Origin: Candidatus Azobacteroides sp.
Lineage (GTDB): Bacteria > Bacteroidota > Bacteroidia > Bacteroidales > Azobacteroidaceae
DNA: 35,551 nt
Reading direction: 5' to 3'
Assembly: GCA_009778655.1 (NCBI GenBank)
Contig: WRFZ01000169.1
Span: forward strand, 1-35,551
Shown here: piece by piece, positions 19,601 through 26,361 of the stretch
How positions within the stretch are numbered: the first letter of the stretch is position 1
How the letters are laid out: the number at the start of each line of letters is the position of its first letter
Notes under the pieces: generated by a model
The model's database searches: none
The model's input: the letters and a program-made list of their open reading frames with translations, nothing else
What the model was told of the DNA's origin: nothing
Position numbers and translations under genes: made by a program

Positions 19601-20774
19601 CGGCATGACCGCCTGAAATCAAGACGACCTTGGGCTTTATTTTCAATACAAAGTCGGTTTGTTCACGAAATACATCCGGCAGGTTGTAGCCGAGAAGACC
19701 GATGCCCCAAGTTTGATTTCCCAGTAATTCAGCGGTTTGTTTTACTATATCGTGCATTGACTGTTCTCTCATCACACTCAGCGACAAAAACGGAAGGGCT
19801 CCGGAGTCGGCGACTGCTTTGACAAATTCCGGAACATCGCTGACACGCGCCATAGGTCCTTGTGAAATAGGGTATTTGATTCCCAATTCTTTGGCTAACG
19901 GACTGTCGGGTCCGATTATATTTAATTTTTTCGCTTGAATGATATGACCATGTACGGCTTCATGGAACGCAAAAACGAAATCCCGCAGTTTTTTATGTTG
20001 GGAGAACAAATCGCCGGATAATGCGACGTCTTGTCCCATAGGTAAGTAACAGGTTGAAAGATCGTATCCTTTCAAAAAAGGAAGCAAGTCCTCGAAACGG
20101 GGATTTTCGGGAAGCGCCGGAGAATTTTTCCGTACCAATACTCTGAAATCGTCAATCGCGCTTATTTCGCTCCCGCTCAACTTGGAACAAAGCTCTTTCA
20201 CTTCTTTGGGCGCGCTGCATTCCGGAAAGGCGACCATTTGAGAATCAAAAACGACTCCTTTCGCTCCCAGCGCTAAAAAGGCGGCGGATGTGTGGATTCC
20301 GGCTCCTCCTTGTATATATACTTTTATGCCCGCTTTTCGGCAAGTATCCATAATTCCTTGGAAAAGAATAAAAGAAGATTCTTGCGCTACTTTTCCGGCT
20401 CCTTCTCCGCCTTTGATGACAACGGCGGAAACCTTTTCTTTAATTGCTTTTTTTGCTTCTTCTAATGAGTGAATTTGATGCAGAATTTCGACCGATTTAT
20501 TCACCGGACTCTTCATACCGAAAGGTAACAGAATTTTTGTTACTTGATCCGGAAGTTCTATGTTCGTTAATTCGTCGGAGGCGATACAGATTCCGAAAGA
20601 TTGATTCGTTTTTGAGGATAATTCTTCTACACTTTTTTCCGCGTCCTTTTTATCCCGACCCAAATGCAGGATGGGGAAAGCTCCCGCTCGGATGGTTTCT
20701 ACGGCCAGCCTTACATCCGGTAATTCGAATGGACTTAGAATCAGTAATTCTTTGTTTTCAGTTTCTTTTGCCAT
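13605..20774 (-). CDS. Synthase B: NPD enoylreductase-KS-AT-ACP-ACP-KR polyketide/fatty acid synthase
   Basis: A 2389-residue core synthase. Residues about 8-190 form an NPD-like (2-nitropropane dioxygenase/PfaD-type) half barrel. Residues about 290-580 are a fuller FMN-dependent NPD enoylreductase (ISQGPM, SGGHAAF, ESGGHDGP, FAGGIHDA). The KS (about 652-1092) has Cys840 (NSACASG), His975 in an unusual EAHATAT, and His1015 (IGHTKCAAG). The AT (about 1190-1515) has Ser1284 (GHSYGE) and His1388 (AFHSP). Two ACPs have pantetheine serines at 1712 and 1828 (both LSIDSIKRMEI). The KR (about 1900-2389) has VVLALGGAQGIS, Ser2281/2282 and Tyr2295 (TDYAAANS). The ACP motif and the KS-AT-ACPn-KR order resemble PfaA of PUFA synthases, with a PfaD-like enzyme fused in front. 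It supplies the only carriers in the cluster. Confidence 0.93.
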   Translation of the reverse strand: MAKETENKELLILSPFELPDVRLAVETIRAGAFPILHLGRDKKDAEKSVEELSSKTNQSFGICIASDELTNIELPDQVTKILLPFGMKSPVNKSVEILHQIHSLEEAKKAIKEKVSAVVIKGGEGAGKVAQESSFILFQGIMDTCRKAGIKVYIQGGAGIHTSAAFLALGAKGVVFDSQMVAFPECSAPKEVKELCSKLSGSEISAIDDFRVLVRKNSPALPENPRFEDLLPFLKGYDLSTCYLPMGQDVALSGDLFSQHKKLRDFVFAFHEAVHGHIIQAKKLNIIGPDSPLAKELGIKYPISQGPMARVSDVPEFVKAVADSGALPFLSLSVMREQSMHDIVKQTAELLGNQTWGIGLLGYNLPDVFREQTDFVLKIKPKVVLISGGHAAFSKQFVEAGITTFFHAPSDVLMNQYLKEGITNFIIEGRESGGHDGPYWSTFFWEKQINRLMKEEEDLSKFSVFFAGGIHDAFSSAFVSIMAAGLAVRGVKIGVQMGTSYLYTEEIVKTGAITPLYQKLSIENKKTICLESVPGQVSRVLPTPFAKYFFKEKQRILSEETNSLTRRVALENIMVGRLRIAAKGQEAQGDQLIKRSEEEQLERGMFLIGDVSILIHKATTLEKLHTAVAIDNRKILSELTNIPLPASLSRPVNIAVVGMECILPEAKNIEEYWLNIVTGKDCVVEVPDIRWNKSVFYRAETTDNDYLSCKTGGFVPEIDFDPMEFGLTPQSLASIEPLQLLSLLVAKRALENAGYSDISADESENTSVIFGGEGLTDLATRIGFRSSYRQYVGELPEELKKRLPTVTTDTFAGLLSNCTPGRISNRLNLKGRNYTVNSACASGLTALNIACKELTNYDSDIVVLGAEDFHSMLNDYLMFSSTHALSATGYCASFDAKADGMTMGEGVGVIILKRLEDAERVGDKIYAVIKGVGGSSDGKGLGMTAPNKEGQILAMERAYRAAGISPDEVELIEAHATATVVGDRTEFRSTSSVFWDGGAVPGQTSLGTVKSQIGHTKCAAGMSGLLRAILSVYHGVIPPTLHLEKPLDLYNGKTSPFVFDTRAGIWSSERRIAGVSAFGFGGANGHVVIENYKPEISERSTLNVFPTELLVFRGNTLEEAKERLEKVQRLFSINNSLSIKDLAYSLAIESDKPVQIIALASSVADLSQRILEALFNETHQELYFRQEKEGKVAFLFSGQGSQRVNMARDLFVAFPAMRRLLIQNKEYEKILFPHTLFSEPEKREGNKTITDTQNAQPVLGIVDYAIAEFLRFLEIEPDMVAGHSYGELPALCFAGAFDSEKLVELSRKRAVSILNAIQDDKGKMVAVSIPVEELNALLKGEKEVWAVNFNSPKQTVLAGTTSGMDAFTEKLSKQNIAYKEINVACAFHSPLLAKAKDFYAEVLKEVPFEKIKLPVWSNTTAQTYPEDGSAIKKRMAEHLVQPVLFSKEIEQMYADGARIFIEAGPGNILISLAQSILGKKITTIQTEANGKEGIKFLLSALAQYLAAGKTFNIGKLFEGRGAKVIDIDEPEKYRRPKMLWQINGQYAHPIEGKLPDIGGMPFTEPLGLKLVSEAELTSMTSNFAPVSPNGTAYHSDQIMMEYLGSVRSMIQNQRDVMLTYFGQNPHEIRSMAIETQASRAIETKAQTVQTIERAEAPQPVVSKTLSAPAAALTLTTEQIKTTLLDVVSNKTGYPIDMLGMDMDLEGDLSIDSIKRMEIIGDLKDKLNLGDNIENTEAAFLKMASLKTLNELIAWVDELNVQSSPTNATAVAPTTATATTSQSGQDKLQSIDLEHVKNILLDVVSSKTGYPAEMLGLDLDLEGDLSIDSIKRMEIIGDLKDKMNLGDNIENTEDAFLKMASLKTLNELINWIEELMKPAETVVPEPATKTVEVVEKQKEAPQKPVELSRILFQLQPYPLKPEKIFIEGKRFAITDDGGSLATKTKSLLEKAGAQADIIRADADITSYDGLILINAAASPDKYTIHDLFTLIQGTKLKHLKWVFTFSDIIVKIENEKNLKGVEQIQGFSGLLKSLQLEYPEMIFRSVLSYTSFNPKTFPQMVLDELTVDGAFPEAIYKGTERFIDGIKMEDLIPDEAEVSTNLKLNKDSVVLALGGAQGISPELLRQLASEYPCRYILVGRSEQIDDPAGVYTQLKTQVDIRKHLISVEGMKKPVEIEKRIQRIFKSNQIAEAIAKIEETGAQVTYRSIDITDRENFRAFLQSVRKEYGKIDAIIHAAGLLHDKFFTDKTKDTFEQVYQTKVNPLHVIMEEMNDDLKLLVLFSSVASSYGNIGQTDYAAANSVFDFTASLSGIKPGLRIVAFNWGPWKGAGMVSESLEAEFARRGVSLIPLKEGGAYFVQELKYGKAPRIIVMGGKEEVENFFKGLENGKK
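15156..15749 (-). repeat. Tandem ACP repeat inside synthase B
   Basis: Two ACP units (about residues 1676-1757 and 1792-1873) are nearly identical in protein and clearly repeated in DNA with a period of about 348 bp; GDLSIDSIKRMEIIGDLKDK occurs in the first and an almost identical copy in the second. A Ser/Thr/Ala-rich linker of about 35 residues separates them. The DNA similarity makes the unit prone to copy-number change by recombination. Confidence 0.92.
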
Positions 20775-20811
20775 AAATATTGTTAATTAATGTTATTATT
20801 TTATTCTAATG

Positions 20812-23800
20812 TCAAGCTTTATCTAATATAAAGGGAGGGGTCGTCGTATATGAAATATAAGGCAGCGCTTTGGAAAGTTCATTTTCTTCGGAAGGAACAA
20901 CCTCATTTCCGTTTATCAACCATCCGGTCGAACTTTTCTTGTATTTTTCCGGTTCATCAATGCTGAGAAATGTAACATGTCTTCCTTCAAATAATTTTTC
21001 AATGTGAAAATCTTTTCCTAAAGATAAATACTGTCCCAAAGCTTTCAGGTAGTAACTAATGCCTTCGCTGCTTTTATTCTCGGTTTGTATGGTAGCGACT
21101 TTTTTCCCTAAAACCGATTCGACAAGGCCCAGTTGTACTCTTCCCGGTCCGGTCTCAATAAATATACGGGCGCCGGCTTTATACATATTTTCGATTTGTC
21201 GCGTAAATTCGATCGGTTGATCCAGATGCTTCGCCATATACATTTTGATTGTATCCGTTTCTTTGGGATAGATTTCTCCGGTCATGTTCGACCATACCGG
21301 TATTTCGGGCGATTTGAAATCATAAGCCTTCAAGGCTTCGGCGTATAATTTTTCGGCTTTGGCCAGCAACGGACTGTGAAAAGCGTATTCGCCGTTAATT
21401 TCTTTGCAGATGATATTTTTTCCGGCCGCCTTTTTCAAAAATGATTCTATCCCTTGCGCGGTACCGGCAACGACAATTTGTTTGGGAGAATTGTGATTTA
21501 CGGCCCATACCTCGGTTTCGCCTTCCAATAAAACTTTTAATTCTTCTTCGGTAGTGATTACGGCTACCGATTTTCCTCGATTTTCTTCTCCGATAACATC
21601 GTAGATTGCTTTGGCTCGATCTTCGCTTATAGCGACTAAATTACGACGGGAAAAGGCTCCGGCAAAACAGAGCGCCGGTATTTCTCCGTAACTGTGACCG
21701 GCTACCATATCGGGAATTATTCCCAAAAATCGAAGGCATTCGGCAATGGCTATATCAACGATTCCCAAACTCGGCTGGGCAACGTGTATGTCAATCATTG
21801 TTTTTTCCTGCGCTTCTCTTGTTTCTTCGTCGAAAGCGGTTTCTGGGAAAAGAATCCGGATGTATTCGCTGTGTCGTTTCAACAGCCATCGCATCGGCGG
21901 AAATGCAACGAAGAGATCGCGCGCCATGTTTACGTATTGGCTTCCTTCTCCGGAGAACATAAATGCTATTTTGCCTTCTTTTACGCTTCGGCGATAGATT
22001 TTAAATTCCATTCGGTCTTCCATTACGGCTTTTATTTTTGTCAATAATTCCTCGACCGTATCGGCGACAATAGATACTTGAACGTCCTTATTATTATAAA
22101 GCGCCAAACTGTATGCAATATCGGCTAATCGAAGCGTATTGTTCAACTCCAGCAGTTTTTTTACTTTTTGCATTACGGCTTTTGCTTCATTCAACGAGTC
22201 GCCTCTGAATACAAATAGCTCGGAAGGCCATACTTCAAAGACGGATTTTTCCGGAGGATTCGGCGAATAGTTTTCGATAACGGTATGGAAATTGGTCCCT
22301 CCGAAACCGAAGGCGCTGACGCCGGCAATGCGTTTTTCGCTGTTCCATAATCCGGCGCGTTTATTAAATACAAACGGACTTGTTTGGGGGTTATAGAAAG
22401 CATTCACCGAGTCTATGTGAATGGTAGGAGGAATGATTCCGTGATAAACCGAAAGAACCGTCTTGATAAGTCCGGCAACCCCCGCGGCGCATTTTGTGTG
22501 TCCGATTTGCGTTTTCACGGATCCGATAAAGGTTTGTCCGGGTAAAGCTCCCGATTCTATAAACAAGTCCGTTAAAGCATTTAATTCCACTTTATCGCCG
22601 ACTACCGTTCCGGTTCCGTGCGCTTCAATCAATCCTACTTCGGCAGGAAAAATACCGGCATTTTGATACGCTCTTTCCAGCGCTTTGCCTTCTCCTTTCC
22701 GGCTGGGCGCCGTTACGCTCAAGTTTCGTCCGTCGCTGCTTCCGCCGATGCCTCGAATGACAGCGTAGATTTTATTATTGTCTCGTTCCGCATCTTCTAA
22801 TCTTTTTAAGATTAAAACGCCTATCCCTTCACTCACGACTATTCCGTCGGCGGAAGAATCAAATGCCGCGCAGCGACCTTTGGGAGATAACAGGTGCATG
22901 TGTGAAAACAACAGGTAAGGACCGTATGTATTCGTTAAATCGGAACCTCCAAATACCACCATGTCCGAATGACCGGAGGATAATTCATTGCAAGCAATGC
23001 TGAGAGTGGCCAAAGAAGAAGCGCAAGCGGCATCCACCGTATAATTTTGTCCTCCGAAATTCATGCGGTTGGCAATCCTTCCGGTAAGAAGATTCGGTAA
23101 AATTCCCGAAAAAGAATATTCGGTAATCGGTGGAAGAAACTTTCTTATTTCATCCGGAACCCCTCCGTATATTTGTATAAATGCAGATCGTCCGAGTAAT
23201 TTGGAAACGAGTGAGTTACCCATTCCGTTAGCGCCCATGAAAACCGATGTGTTTTCGAAATCGCATTCGGCAAGATTTTTGTAACCGGCATCTTTCAATG
23301 CGCGTTTTACTACAAGAATACTCAATAAATGAGAAGGTTCGGTCGAAAACAGGGTTTGCGGCATAATTCCGAATTCTACCGGATCGAAATCAATGGTTGG
23401 AATAAATCCGCCCCACTTGGCTAAGCTGAAATCCGTATTTGCTGTTTCGGTTTTGAAAAATGCGTCCTTGTTCCAATGCGAAGCGGGGATTTCGCTGATG
23501 CAATCCTTTGCCAATAAGATATTTCTCCAATATTCATCCAAATTGGCGGCGGCGGGATAGATACATTCCATACCGACGATGGCAATATCCAACGGTTTAG
23601 CAGCCGGACAAACGGGAGAAATGACCTTTAATCCGGATAACAGGTTTTGAGTATCGGATTGCAATTTCTGTTTTTCTCCGGAAGTAGAATCTTTCGGAAC
23701 GGATACTTTGACTTTTATTCCTCTTACCGATACCGGAGCCGCCATAATTGAAACAAAAGCCGAAAAGAAGGCATCGTTGACGGAATCTGAAAATACAAGA

Positions 23801-24597
23801 CTGAATTTTGAAAGGTTTTTTTCTTTTCGGAGCATCTTGGTAACTTGCTTTTCCCAAATGGAAAGCTTGGGAAGCGATCCGTATTCTTCTTTCGAATCCG
23901 TTTCCGCCGTTTCATCGTAACTGACTATTTCCAAGCTTTTTGCTTGGTGAAGGTGTCCGTAAGAAGCTTCATCAACCGCAGTAATAAACCATTTCAAATT
24001 CCGGTAATGTTCAACAAAATCATTAGCTAAACTAAGATCCCAGCCATCGGGAACCGAAACGCTGCACTCCGGAAATAAGGCTATTTGAGAATCAAAGATG
24101 ACTCCCCGTGCGCCTAACGCCAAGAATGCGGCCGATGTATGAATGCCGACATCGCCTTGTACATATACCTTTACATCGTTCTTTAACGATTGATCAATCA
24201 CTTTCCGGAAAATATCAAATGAATCTTCCGTTGCTTCCGTCCCTCTGATAACAATAGAAGAAACTTTAGCAGCAATCGCTTTTTTTGCATCTTCTACAGA
24301 ACCTACCTGACAGAGAATTTCCGCCTGCGTGTTAATTTTAAAATTATAGTCGAACGGAACAATGACTTTGGTCACATTTTCAGGTAAAACAAAATCTAAA
24401 ACAGTCGAAGGACCAATCCATATTCCAAAAGGTTTTCGTGCTTTCTTAGAAAGAGTTGCGATTAATTTTTTTGCCTCTTCACTATTTCCCCCCAAATATA
24501 AAACCCCAAATGCTCCTGCTTTTATTGTATTCAAAATTAATTGAATATCAGTACTTTCAAATGGAGAGAGAATTAGTAACTCTTTTTTTTCTTTCAT
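20812..24597 (-). CDS. Synthase A: vestigial NPD-KS-AT polyketide/fatty acid synthase
   Basis: A 1261-residue paralogue of the first half of synthase B. The ATG at 24597 is preferred (MKEKKELLILSPFES, aligning with B); a TTG at 24606 would add three residues. Residues about 1-297 match B's NPD region but lack large blocks, including the FMN-site motifs. The KS (about 334-777) has a complete triad: Cys525 (DAACASS), His660 (EAHGTGT) and His700 (IGHTKCAAG). The AT (about 873-1205) has Ser969 (GHSYGE) and His1074 (AFHSP). The protein stops soon after the AT, with a tail still resembling the post-AT linker of B (IDEPEKYKK), so it has no ACP or ketoreductase. It probably condenses or transfers chains on the ACPs of B. 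It is the first gene of the tight operon. Confidence 0.92.
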   Translation of the reverse strand: MKEKKELLILSPFESTDIQLILNTIKAGAFGVLYLGGNSEEAKKLIATLSKKARKPFGIWIGPSTVLDFVLPENVTKVIVPFDYNFKINTQAEILCQVGSVEDAKKAIAAKVSSIVIRGTEATEDSFDIFRKVIDQSLKNDVKVYVQGDVGIHTSAAFLALGARGVIFDSQIALFPECSVSVPDGWDLSLANDFVEHYRNLKWFITAVDEASYGHLHQAKSLEIVSYDETAETDSKEEYGSLPKLSIWEKQVTKMLRKEKNLSKFSLVFSDSVNDAFFSAFVSIMAAPVSVRGIKVKVSVPKDSTSGEKQKLQSDTQNLLSGLKVISPVCPAAKPLDIAIVGMECIYPAAANLDEYWRNILLAKDCISEIPASHWNKDAFFKTETANTDFSLAKWGGFIPTIDFDPVEFGIMPQTLFSTEPSHLLSILVVKRALKDAGYKNLAECDFENTSVFMGANGMGNSLVSKLLGRSAFIQIYGGVPDEIRKFLPPITEYSFSGILPNLLTGRIANRMNFGGQNYTVDAACASSLATLSIACNELSSGHSDMVVFGGSDLTNTYGPYLLFSHMHLLSPKGRCAAFDSSADGIVVSEGIGVLILKRLEDAERDNNKIYAVIRGIGGSSDGRNLSVTAPSRKGEGKALERAYQNAGIFPAEVGLIEAHGTGTVVGDKVELNALTDLFIESGALPGQTFIGSVKTQIGHTKCAAGVAGLIKTVLSVYHGIIPPTIHIDSVNAFYNPQTSPFVFNKRAGLWNSEKRIAGVSAFGFGGTNFHTVIENYSPNPPEKSVFEVWPSELFVFRGDSLNEAKAVMQKVKKLLELNNTLRLADIAYSLALYNNKDVQVSIVADTVEELLTKIKAVMEDRMEFKIYRRSVKEGKIAFMFSGEGSQYVNMARDLFVAFPPMRWLLKRHSEYIRILFPETAFDEETREAQEKTMIDIHVAQPSLGIVDIAIAECLRFLGIIPDMVAGHSYGEIPALCFAGAFSRRNLVAISEDRAKAIYDVIGEENRGKSVAVITTEEELKVLLEGETEVWAVNHNSPKQIVVAGTAQGIESFLKKAAGKNIICKEINGEYAFHSPLLAKAEKLYAEALKAYDFKSPEIPVWSNMTGEIYPKETDTIKMYMAKHLDQPIEFTRQIENMYKAGARIFIETGPGRVQLGLVESVLGKKVATIQTENKSSEGISYYLKALGQYLSLGKDFHIEKLFEGRHVTFLSIDEPEKYKKSSTGWLINGNEVVPSEENELSKALPYISYTTTPPFILDKA
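23707..24597 (-). other. Decayed enoylreductase (NPD) region of synthase A
   Basis: The first 180 residues align with B (KELLILSPFE, GIHTSAAFLALGA, FDSQ, FPECS). After a short matched piece (GHLHQAKSLEIVSYD, like GHIIQAKKLNIIGPD in B) the alignment jumps about 150 residues to WEKQVTKMLRKEKNLSKFS. The skipped block in B holds ISQGPM, SGGHAAF and ESGGHDGP. A further block after VRGIKVKV is also gone. The reading frame is kept, so the region was trimmed in frame and is probably catalytically dead but structural. Confidence 0.82.
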
Positions 24598-24602
24598 TGC
24601 AA

Positions 24603-24716
24603 TCAATTTTTTTCAAATAAGTCTTTTTTGTCAATTAGTATAGTTATTTTCAAAATATCAAGTATTTTTGAATAATACAGTTCAAACAAAATAGATAAAC
24701 GATTTTTTATCATCAT
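24603..24716 (-). CDS. Possible 37-codon leader ORF before synthase A
   Basis: An ATG-ATG pair at 24716-24711 opens a 37-codon frame ending with TGA at 24605-24603, five bases before the synthase A ATG and in a different frame. The predicted peptide is rich in Ile, Leu and Lys, with no recognisable family. It would begin about 10 nt after the expected transcription start of the candidate promoter at 24733-24726. The region is very AT-rich, so an ORF of this size could be chance; the tight fit between promoter and synthase start is the only support. Confidence 0.25.
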   Translation of the reverse strand: MMIKNRLSILFELYYSKILDILKITILIDKKDLFEKN

Positions 24717-24725
24717 ATTTTACCG

Positions 24726-24733
24726 CAAAGATA
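24726..24733 (-). promoter_or_regulatory. Candidate -7 promoter element of the synthase operon
   Basis: TATCTTTG on the minus strand (24733-24726) matches TAnnTTTG and is followed by CGG. No TTG/TTTG lies at the usual 19-21 nt upstream, so the -33 element is weak or missing and an activator may be needed. It would leave a leader of about 120 nt before the synthase A ATG. Confidence 0.4.
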
Positions 24734-24814
24734 AATATTCTTTCACAAATGAATAAAATATTATTAAAAACTCGACAATTTATGTGATAGGATTCGTCAT
24801 ATTCTTTTGAGTTA

Positions 24815-26206
24815 TTATAGTATATATTCGTTTTCCAATTCTTTTTGTCGGTTTAGTTCTTTTCGTTGAAAAGCAAGAATAATTATTGCCAATAAAGCAG
24901 ATGAAATTTCCGTAAAAGGAACAGCATACCAGATTCCTCTGGTTTGCCAAAAAAGCGGAAAAATAAACATCGCCGGGACTAAAAATACCAATTGCCGAGT
25001 GATGCTCAATGCAAAAGCTTTGCCGGCAGAGCCGATGCTTTGAAAAAAAGAATTAACCGTCAACAGAAACCCGGATAGTGGTAAGCCGATGGCCAGAATC
25101 CGAAGGCACCGGACCGATTCCTCCGCAATAAGTTTGTCGTCCGGAGAAAGCGCCGCCGCCAACAGATACGAAAAGAAATAGGCGATTATCAAACCGGTTA
25201 TTCCTATCAATACGGCGGCACTGCCGGTTATTTTTAATGTTTTTAATACCCGGGTTATTTTTTTTGCTCCGTAGTTGTATCCGATAATCGGTTGAACTCC
25301 TTGGGACAGGCCGCTTAATATCAATCCTACAAATGTCATGAATGTATTGGATATTGTATAAGTACTTATGGCAAAAGCGCCTCCGTAAGTCATCAAGCGA
25401 TTGTTAGCGATAAGGGCAATGATTGACATTACCGAAATAACCAAAAAAGGAGAAAAACCGATTTTGCTTATCATTTTTACAACAGCTCCGTTTAATTTTA
25501 ATGAACGCATTCGCAGCGGTAAAGAATTGCCTTTTTTTAAAAAATGCCACAAGGTGGGAATAAAAGCGACGAATTGGCACAAAACCATGCCTAAAGCTAC
25601 GCCTTTGATTCCCCATTTCAAAACATAAAGAAAGATGGGGGTTACCAAAATGTTTAACGAAAAACCGAACAATATCAGCATCATGGATTTTTTCGGGTGC
25701 CCGGCCGCACGCATAATGGTATTCATGCAACCGGTTACAATAATGATGATAACGCTCGGAATATAAACAATCATAAAATCCTTTACGTATTGATAGTTTT
25801 CTTCGGAGGCGCCGATCAATCGCAAGATGGATTCAAAGAACAGAAAAAACAGCAAGGTAAATGCTAATGACAAAATAATTGACAGCGTAACGGCATTTCC
25901 CAGCAAATCGCAAGCGGTTTCTTTGTCTCCTTGTCCCATACAAATGGAAATGTGGGCAGCGGCTCCTAAACCCGTAAACGTACTGATAGCAATCAATAAG
26001 ACCATGATAGGCAAACAAATACCTATTCCTCCCACCGCATGAACGCCTAATCCGGAACCATGCGCTATGTAAATCTGTATAATAATTATGTATGATGCAA
26101 AGACAATCATCCCTATAATATTCGGAAGCGCATATTGCAGAATCAATTTGCCTATTTTTCCGTCTTTCAGTATTTCCGCTTTGTCTATGGATTCCGTTTG
26201 AGTCAT
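24815..26206 (-). CDS. MATE-family multidrug/lipid exporter
   Basis: A 463-residue polytopic membrane protein of the MATE family, with about 12 hydrophobic segments in two homologous halves. Family features include the N-terminal GKIGKLILQYALPNIIGM, GLGAAAHISICMGQGD after TM2, and the second-half equivalent GLSQGVQPIIGYNYGA. MATE proteins are ion-driven antiporters that expel drugs or natural products. Its ATG overlaps the stop of the short glycosyltransferase remnant (ATGA), and it lies downstream of the acyltransferase, so these form one transcription unit. A role in product export or self-protection is inferred from position; a general detoxification role is possible. Confidence 0.93.
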   Translation of the reverse strand: MTQTESIDKAEILKDGKIGKLILQYALPNIIGMIVFASYIIIIQIYIAHGSGLGVHAVGGIGICLPIMVLLIAISTFTGLGAAAHISICMGQGDKETACDLLGNAVTLSIILSLAFTLLFFLFFESILRLIGASEENYQYVKDFMIVYIPSVIIIIVTGCMNTIMRAAGHPKKSMMLILFGFSLNILVTPIFLYVLKWGIKGVALGMVLCQFVAFIPTLWHFLKKGNSLPLRMRSLKLNGAVVKMISKIGFSPFLVISVMSIIALIANNRLMTYGGAFAISTYTISNTFMTFVGLILSGLSQGVQPIIGYNYGAKKITRVLKTLKITGSAAVLIGITGLIIAYFFSYLLAAALSPDDKLIAEESVRCLRILAIGLPLSGFLLTVNSFFQSIGSAGKAFALSITRQLVFLVPAMFIFPLFWQTRGIWYAVPFTEISSALLAIIILAFQRKELNRQKELENEYIL

Positions 26207-26352
26207 CGGATCGGTTGCTTATTAAATTTTCCAATAATGATACCGCCCGACTCGCGCCGCCTGCTTTCTTGAATGAAGCTTGTATCTTTCTGGCGTTTAA
26301 TCGGATTATCATGCCCGTCTAAAGGTGGAACCGTAAATGCAAATTTTGCCAT
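26203..26352 (-). pseudogene. Deletion remnant of an MGT/UGT-type glycosyltransferase gene
   Basis: A 49-codon frame starts MAKFAFTVPPLDGHDNPI, which closely resembles the start of MGT-family (macrolide/UDP-sugar type) glycosyltransferases, where PPL-x-GH-x-NP is typical. After about 18 codons it loses resemblance. In the +1 frame, about 26303-26223, the same DNA encodes ARKIQASFKKAGG followed by ASRAVSLLENL, which looks like the C-terminal helix of the same family. The simplest reading is that about 1.1 kb of the catalytic middle was deleted with a frame change. The remnant starts 10 bp after the acyltransferase stop and overlaps the MATE start. The family assignment rests on recalled motif patterns. 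Confidence 0.62.
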
Positions 26353-26361
26353 TTTTTAAAC

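Noticed and set aside
24604-24606. TTG as the start codon of synthase A
   Set aside because: The ATG at 24597 aligns better with the paralogue B, and the TTG adds only three residues that overlap the end of the leader ORF.
25833-26312. 159-codon minus-strand frame starting MIIRLNARKIQASF
   Set aside because: Most of it is an out-of-frame shadow of the MATE gene. Only its first 30 or so codons are meaningful, as the C-terminal relic of a glycosyltransferase, and are described with that remnant.
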